From: Deroplatys truncata
Taxonomy: Eukaryota > Arthropoda > Insecta > Mantodea > Mantidae
Reading direction: 5' to 3'
NCBI GenBank assembly: GCA_030765065.1
Contig: CM060976.1
Location: 59,132,539-59,196,538 of the forward strand
DNA: 64,000 nucleotides
The position numbers and the translations under genes were made by a program. The notes under the pieces are model-generated. The model made no database searches. It saw nothing but the letters and a program-made list of their open reading frames with translations, and was not told the origin of the DNA. Below are positions 57,830 through 64,000 of this stretch, piece after piece (positions within the stretch are counted from its first letter, which is position 1; each line of letters starts with the position of its first letter).

Positions 57830-60185
57830 AATTATCTTATTTTCACTTTTTAGCTAAATATGAGCAGTGTAAGATTATGGTAATGTATTTTTAAGTTCAC
57901 CTCAAAAGTGCCCGTCAAATGCTATTTGTTACAGCCCTACCGGCTTTGGTTAGTCGCGTTTAGATTTATGCAACTTTGTATTTAGCCATATATTTCTCAA
58001 GAACCACTCAAAATATTTATATGAAGGCACCGTAGGATTTTCAAAGTGTCTTAATGATATCCTTGAATCAATCCAGCTTACGGTCGTTTTGCTTTCACTT
58101 CCGAGTCTTCACATTTGTAAATAAGTGAAAAAGAACATTTGATAGTGTTTGTATCATTGCTTTAATAATGATGCACTTTTCTCAGAACGTATGAAAGTTG
58201 CTAAAATTTGTTAACAAGATCAATGTTATTGCGTTCCCTACAACAGGTTGGAAAGGTTTTTTTTATTTTAGGTTGATCACAGAACTAGAAATAGTTTTTT
58301 GGAACAGTAAAAAAAAAAATCCGTGGTATTAATTATTTTGAAGAAAAGAATCTAGGCCTTTGTATAGTCAAGTACATGAAACCGCACATCCCACACTCAG
58401 TCTTCACTCCTTAACTGGTTCTCACACTTCACGAATGTTTGTCTTACTCCTCCCCTTTCCTTCGCTCTTGAGGCTGAATCCGACCTATGTTCATACCTTA
58501 ATGTTTAAATACAAGACCTTTGACATCAAACCAATACCGGACGTATTCATCTAGAGGCTAGTGCGAATCGTCTTTGCGAAGCACGTCTTCCAGCCACTCA
58601 AATGAGATGTTTCCATACTCCTCTCCTTTCCCCGCTCAACTATGTCTCGCGTTTATTCATACATTAGTGCGTGTCGGAGCTTGAATTCAAACCTATAAGG
58701 GATTGGCTCACCCAGGGCTGGTGCAGAATACAAACGATAAGGACTTTCTGCACAAGCTCTGTTTATAAGAAATATAACATTGTACTTTATGTCGCCAACA
58801 AAGTGCACCTAAAGCTCAGAAATTTAACATTCCTCACTGAAGGTTACTTTTTGTAATCCAATAGCTGTTATCAATTTTTCTCAAATTATACATATCCCTG
58901 GAATTTGTTAATATTAATTAAAATTGGGTCCACTTTTCATACACACATTCATTCAGTGTGTGTGTGTGTGTGTGTGTGTAAAGTTTAAGCCTTACGCTTT
59001 GATAATATATTAAATAGCGGGACAAATACAAAACACTATGAACTTCAGAATTTTGCTGTTATTGTTTATCATTTCTATTCTATACATCCTCTAAATAACT
59101 CACTTTTTCTTACAAAAAGCATCTCGCCCTATTAAATTCACAGATTTTACTAATAATACATTGAATAATTTTCATTAAACACTTATCGCCTGTTTTCGTG
59201 GTGTGCCACTTTCTTCCCTTCCAAAAGTTCAATTATGTGTGTAGTAGCAGAATGGCATATTCAAGACGACGCGGCTTGGGCGTCGGAGTATGTCATTGGC
59301 GAATGAAGTCGCCAATAATGAGGCGGCAGCACTGCAATGGAGGAATGGAGAATTATTCAGCTTGGCCCGCTTGAGTGACTTGGCACGAGGATCACGTCGA
59401 GGAAACGCTGAGAGGCACTCCTACCGGTAGCACACTAACACGGAATGCGAGTCAAAGTGCACTATTCTTTTTATCTAGCCAAAATTTATACAACAGCTTT
59501 AGTGAGTAACTTTTCAAAATTATTTAACTTGAAGTGTGCCAAGTAGACAGGGCTAGCAGACAAAGAGAGATGGCTATAACGTTCTTTTGTATGATATAAA
59601 CAAATTTTCTTACGCGGGGAAAGCAGGATTTAAACGCTGTCAATACGTCATAATTTGCAATGTTACAATACTTTTCAAGAATTGAAACAGGAGTCAATAT
59701 ACATTATATTCACTAATTATGTAGTAATTACCAAGTAATTACTAGGTGACACAAACATATCATGTAAAAACCGTTATATTGGAAGAAATAAAATAGCAAA
59801 AGAAATATTCTCATGTTTTAGTTACAAGTTATTCCTACCTATATCGAGTAGGGTAATTCCTTATTCTAAGCTTCCTTCGCATTTTACGTTCACATATAAC
59901 TGGGCTATGCGCTAGGTAGGAATAAACAAACAAATGTAACAGTGGTTACAAACCAGTGAGAAAATAATTTGCAAAGACGCAGCAGGATGCTCCTTGCAGT
60001 GAACTACTATACTCCATCCAGCCCAAGAAAGATCCTGGTGTAAACAAACGAAACGTGCCACTGTTCAATACTACACTGCATGTATTATCACCCATTTTAT
60101 ACTTAAAATAATAATAACAACGGTGAATAACGATAGTATCTTAATAAAAGTTCCATTTAAACATAACTTAAATAACTAGCTTCTA
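57830..60185. other. No gene seen; degenerate ~170-bp duplication near 58.45-58.7 kb
   Basis: ACTCCTCCCCTTTCCTTCGCTC (about 58447) and ACTCCTCTCCTTTCCCCGCTC (about 58617) suggest an old tandem duplication. A (GT)n tract is at 58956-58979. 59210-59460 is a GC-richer anonymous block. Confidence 0.4.
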
Positions 60186-60306
60186 TTTTTATTTTCCCTA
60201 CCACATACGTAGTAGGTAGAAAACGTATTGCATTCCACTCAAAATTCGATAACAGATTTCACTGAAATACGTGAATACAAAAAAAGCATTTTTAGAAAAA
60301 GGTCCA

Positions 60307-60340
<34 letters not shown>

Positions 60341-60900
60341 CGCGTGTGCGTGTCTGAGAGAGAGAGAGAGAACAATATAACCCAAAAACGAAAAGTTAGA
60401 TATTCAACAAACTTGGTATTTTTGTATAGTAGCTTCCAAAAATACCATACAAAGATTTTAAAGAAAATCCCCCACACCAAACTAGCCCTTACATGTAACA
60501 TTTTTCGAAATTGTTTTGTTTTTCTAAAAAAATGGCTGAAACGGTTTTGATTAAAATACCTTATTTTATATACGTTTAAATTACAAATTAAATTTATATC
60601 CTGAATATTTTGCAATAGCCTTTGAAGTCCTCTTCATTTAGAAGAAATGTTGTACAGTCTTGTATAGCTGATAATCGTTAAGCGATAGATGAAAATGTAC
60701 TGCACAAAAAATGTAGATCTCTTTATAACATACAATATATTTAAAATACGCTTTTCTGTGGCATCAGCCATTTCCAAGATATCCGTTATTAATATTTCAA
60801 ATTGTTCAATACTTAGGCATTCTTTTAAAATGCTATCAAGTTTCAATTGTTTCTTGCGATGTCATGGAATTTTAAGGACGATGTATACCGTCCAGTTGTA
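60186..60900 (+). mobile_element. ACTTTCTCTAC-end element, near full length
   Basis: Begins ATTTTTATTTTCCCTACCACATACG and follows the family to about 60900. Its internal GT site has grown into a GT-GC-GA compound tract. Confidence 0.75.
60306..60372. repeat. (TG)n(CG)n(AG)n compound tract
   Basis: TG run, then alternating CG, then an AG run. Alternating purine-pyrimidine with CG is the sequence type that most readily adopts Z-DNA. Confidence 0.9.
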
Positions 60901-62949
60901 AAACACATCGCTTTCCCTGAAGTCGGTTGTTGCTTCACTTATGGAAAGCCAATTTGAAGTAGCAGTTGTATTGTAGTTCAACTGCTGGGGAACCGAACTT
61001 GAAGTAGTTGCAACCGCACGCATGGTACCCGGTAGTCCCAAATTTAAAAGTATTAACTTTGTGATTTGCCTGTTTCTTTAAAAATGATATATTTATGTTT
61101 GCCTCGGCTGCGTCAGTATTATTGTTAGAGACATGGATTTCTTTGCAAGGGGTGGTGCGGCTGAAGAATGTAGGCTTACGCAGATTATAATTATTACTTC
61201 ACTACATTTATTAATCCTTGACACAATTTAAATAACACTTCACTGGTATAGAGAGCTGTGAGATTCTTTTATTAATTACTTGCACTTTTTAATACGTAAA
61301 CTATTTTCTGCTCACACGAATACGTATTAAATTTCTCCAGGACGCATCTCGCGTCCGGTTAGGAACACTGTCAACAACCAACGCGTCCAGTTATGAGCGC
61401 TGTCTACAAGCAACTGACTTGATTTCTACCGCCTAAATTTGTAAATTTCTGTATTTCAAGTCTGATTGGCTATTCCTAATCTAATAGAATACTTTTATTT
61501 AACTTAAGCTTTTTTTCTGGTTCTTGATTGGCTTTTTTATAAACTGTCTCAAAATTTACATTATTGTTGCTCCAATAATGACTAGTAGCATTATGCACTT
61601 TCTTACTCATTATTGCCTCAAGGTTACCTCATTTTTAGCAACTTTTAACCTATTATTCTCACAGCTCCTACAATATTAAATTACGTAATACATTCAGATA
61701 ACATGATTACATGTTTACAATAATATAAACATATAAAATGACTGTAATATACACTTTTTATATATTGTTACATACACGTATTGCTTTAAGGCGGGCTGTT
61801 ATTATATTTTATACATTATATAATTTGACTAAAATCATTTAAGTGTTAACAATACTGCCTCATCCCTTTGAATTTAAAATGAAATGTGTAATGCAGCCAT
61901 TTTGGAAGGATTGATTTCGATTAAAATGGAGTAGATAGGAAAATAAAATTTGGTAAGAATAATGTGTATTCCTACTAATAAGCGATAGAGGGTCATGTGA
62001 ATGTAATACAGCAGATTTTTTAACATAGCCATGCTGACATCGGTATTCTCGGTTGTTCATTGGAGGGAAACAACGATTGAGCTAATGCAGTATTGTTTGT
62101 GCAGCTGAGGGCGTAGTACTTCAGAGCAGTGTAACTAAACTAGAAGTCACAAAGTGATATTTTTCACCACAGTGGTGAAAAAACGATAGTTTTGAATGTG
62201 CTCAACTTTTAGTTTGAGCGTTATAATATGCATTTCCTGAAAAGGCTGTCAGAAGCAACTAGTTTGCCTGCGAATGCTTTGCACTAAGTTGAGACAGGTT
62301 GATTAAAACTACTTTAGATTTCCAGCTGGGTGTCTCGCTATTACCAAGGACTCCAGTTAACACGTACGTTTTTACTGATTAACAATATTGCATGGCATTT
62401 CAGCATTCTTGAACTAGGACCTTTAGTTTAAGAAGTATGGGGTCATGATTTGTTCAATACTGTGTGTTTGTGCAGTGAAAGATAACAGGTGGTTAAGGTA
62501 ACATTGTGAAGCAAAGATCGTAATATCTTGAGCCCCTGAAATTAAAACAGCTGAGTACTTGTTATGGCGCAAGAGAGGAAACTGCACCATGAGTTCACAA
62601 AATGTCAAGCGCTGAGTGATACTACGTGCATTGTGTATCTTAGGACCCAGTCTGCGTCCGGAAGGATTCTAGGGTGTTAAACTGTACAATAATATTAACT
62701 CGTATTATGGAGACATTAAAAGTCCTATCCCGCCAAAGTTAAATCTGCTGAATTCACGATCCATTAAATCAGAAACTGTTTAAGAGATCAGACTGAATTG
62801 TTTACAGGGCGAGAATAGCACGACTTCTAAGTTCTGTTCACTATAACTTTGCCCCGTATCTCTTAACGGTCACGTGTACCAACCACCTCTCATTGGCTGT
62901 CGACGTCGACAGGTAGCTGTGGGATACAAATTAGCTCCTTATTATTTAT
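60901..62949. other. No gene; one element scrap and two short palindromes
   Basis: 61862-62020 is a right-end scrap of the interspersed family (GGTCATGTGAATGTAATACAGCAG). Perfect palindromes at 62160-62182 and 62897-62912 are described in the findings. Otherwise anonymous. Confidence 0.5.
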
Positions 62950-63774
62950 TATTACTTTCTCCATTATGTATAGTAAGTAGAGGAAGAATTGGTTTCCATC
63001 TAAAAATTCGATACCGAGATTTAACCGGAAATACATATTTTGAGGTGACCTGAATCCAAATAAACCATTTTTGGAAACATGTGCGTATGTGTGTGTCTGT
63101 GAATAGCATAACTCAAAAATGAAAAGTCGGATAAATACCAAACTTGGTATTTGAGTTTAGTATCTTACAAGGATGCGACACGAAGATTTTCAAGAAAATC
63201 CGCCATCCCATACTAACCTTTACATGGAACATTTTTCTAAAATTTTGTTTTTTCAAAATTGACTAACGATTTTGATTTAAATACAATATTTTTAAGATAT
63301 TTTAATAGCAAATGAAATGTAATCTTGAATTTTCTGGGAATGTCTCTAAAAGTCCTCTTCATTCTGAATGATTTGCATAACTGGCAAACCGTAAGAGATA
63401 GACAGAATTTTACTACACAAGAATAAAATGCAGAGCTTGTTAAAACACACAATTTAAGTCACATACTTTTTTGTTTTTTGTCGAGTGAACCATTTCCAAG
63501 ATGTTCCTTGTTATATGTTTTAATTTTTCAATACTTATCTATACTTTTTCTCAAATAGGAATTATTACTTTTTTTTTTTTTGCTTGTTCAGGGCATACAA
63601 AGAGAATGAATGCTCCACATCGCGACCAGGTCTTAAAAGCTTTGACTATCGCTTAACGTTTACCATATTCCCCTTGCACCTACCGGAATATTAGCAATAA
63701 TGTTTATTTCGAATAACATGAAAAAGTAGTTTGCGCAAGATTAAGGAAAGTCATGCAAGTGCAACACATCAAAC
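62950..63774 (+). mobile_element. ACTTTCTCTAC-end element, full length
   Basis: From TATTACTTTCTCCATTATG to GGAAAGTCATGCAAGTGCAAC. All main landmarks present; short GT tract near 63088. Confidence 0.8.
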
Positions 63775-64000
63775 GTTTACTTTTATTTCTTCAACACTGT
63801 TTGAATAACCAAATAGCATGTTATGATTATAAATATATATGTATATATATAAAATCAAACAAATTAACTGATTACAAATAATTAAAGGGATGAATAAATG
63901 ACGAAATAACGATATAAAAGCAGAGGTGCAACATGATTTAGTGAATAATGTTGTCAAGATGTTAAAATGATAGAAATGTCCTAGTAGAATGCATCTTCTG
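63775..64000. other. No gene; short (TA)n near 63825-63850
   Basis: AT-rich end of the window. Confidence 0.6.

Noticed and set aside
1-64000. CRISPR array or bacterial operon structure
   Set aside because: The tandem arrays have no unique spacers between repeats, and all recognisable elements are eukaryotic transposons.

Overview
The window looks like a piece of an insect (arthropod) nuclear genome: AT-rich, gene-poor and packed with transposable elements. Pointers to this are mariner transposase relics, tRNA-headed SINEs, LTRs with tRNA-Lys-like primer sites, a Polinton-type family-B DNA polymerase, and an arthropod-style TATA plus initiator promoter. I cannot name the species. I found no confident host protein-coding gene, no true tRNA or rRNA gene and no CRISPR array. 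Sequence between the listed elements is low-complexity, anonymous, AT-rich DNA.

Layout: 1-16.3 kb holds SINEs (about 1.6, 7.5-7.8, 11.2-11.6, 14.9-15.4 and 15.8-16.0 kb), two internally deleted mariners (4.9-5.4 and 9.07-9.79 kb), and a LINE 3' end whose tail is an (ATT)n tract (9.9-10.45 kb). An LTR retroelement fossil lies at 16.3-18.1 kb. From 20 to 31 kb come another SINE, several copies of one interspersed family with TIR-like ends, AAT/ATT palindromic microsatellites and a broken transposon-associated ORF (27.2-27.7 kb). A second LTR (32.3-33.2 kb) and a mariner C-terminal relic (33.3-33.7 kb) lead into the main feature. The right side (50.5-64 kb) returns to the same interspersed family plus LTR, LINE and mariner relics.

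The main feature is a 16,712-bp giant palindrome at 33,761-50,472. It starts AGT, ends ACT and is flanked by a perfect 6-bp duplication (GCCATT), which are the end and target-site hallmarks of Polintons/Mavericks. Unlike known Polintons it consists almost wholly of two inverted arms (7,769 and 7,893 bp) around a 1,050-bp spacer. Each arm carries, from tip inward, a ~69-bp tandem array, a 21-bp tandem array, a looser ~60-bp repeat zone, one protein-primed-type DNA polymerase B gene reading outward, and its promoter. The left polymerase looks whole; the right one is broken (about one break). No integrase, ATPase, protease or capsid gene is visible. The arms differ in length by exactly six 21-bp units plus two 1-bp changes. 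The spacer is a higher-order repeat of ~140-bp monomers, each with a tRNA-B-box-like motif. It may be a polymerase-only, doubled-end Polinton derivative that needed a helper for integration.

A second theme is one family with ACTTTCTCTAC inverted ends: about 14 full or partial copies, roughly 8.7 kb or 13-14% of the window. Its internal GT tract has expanded separately in several copies.
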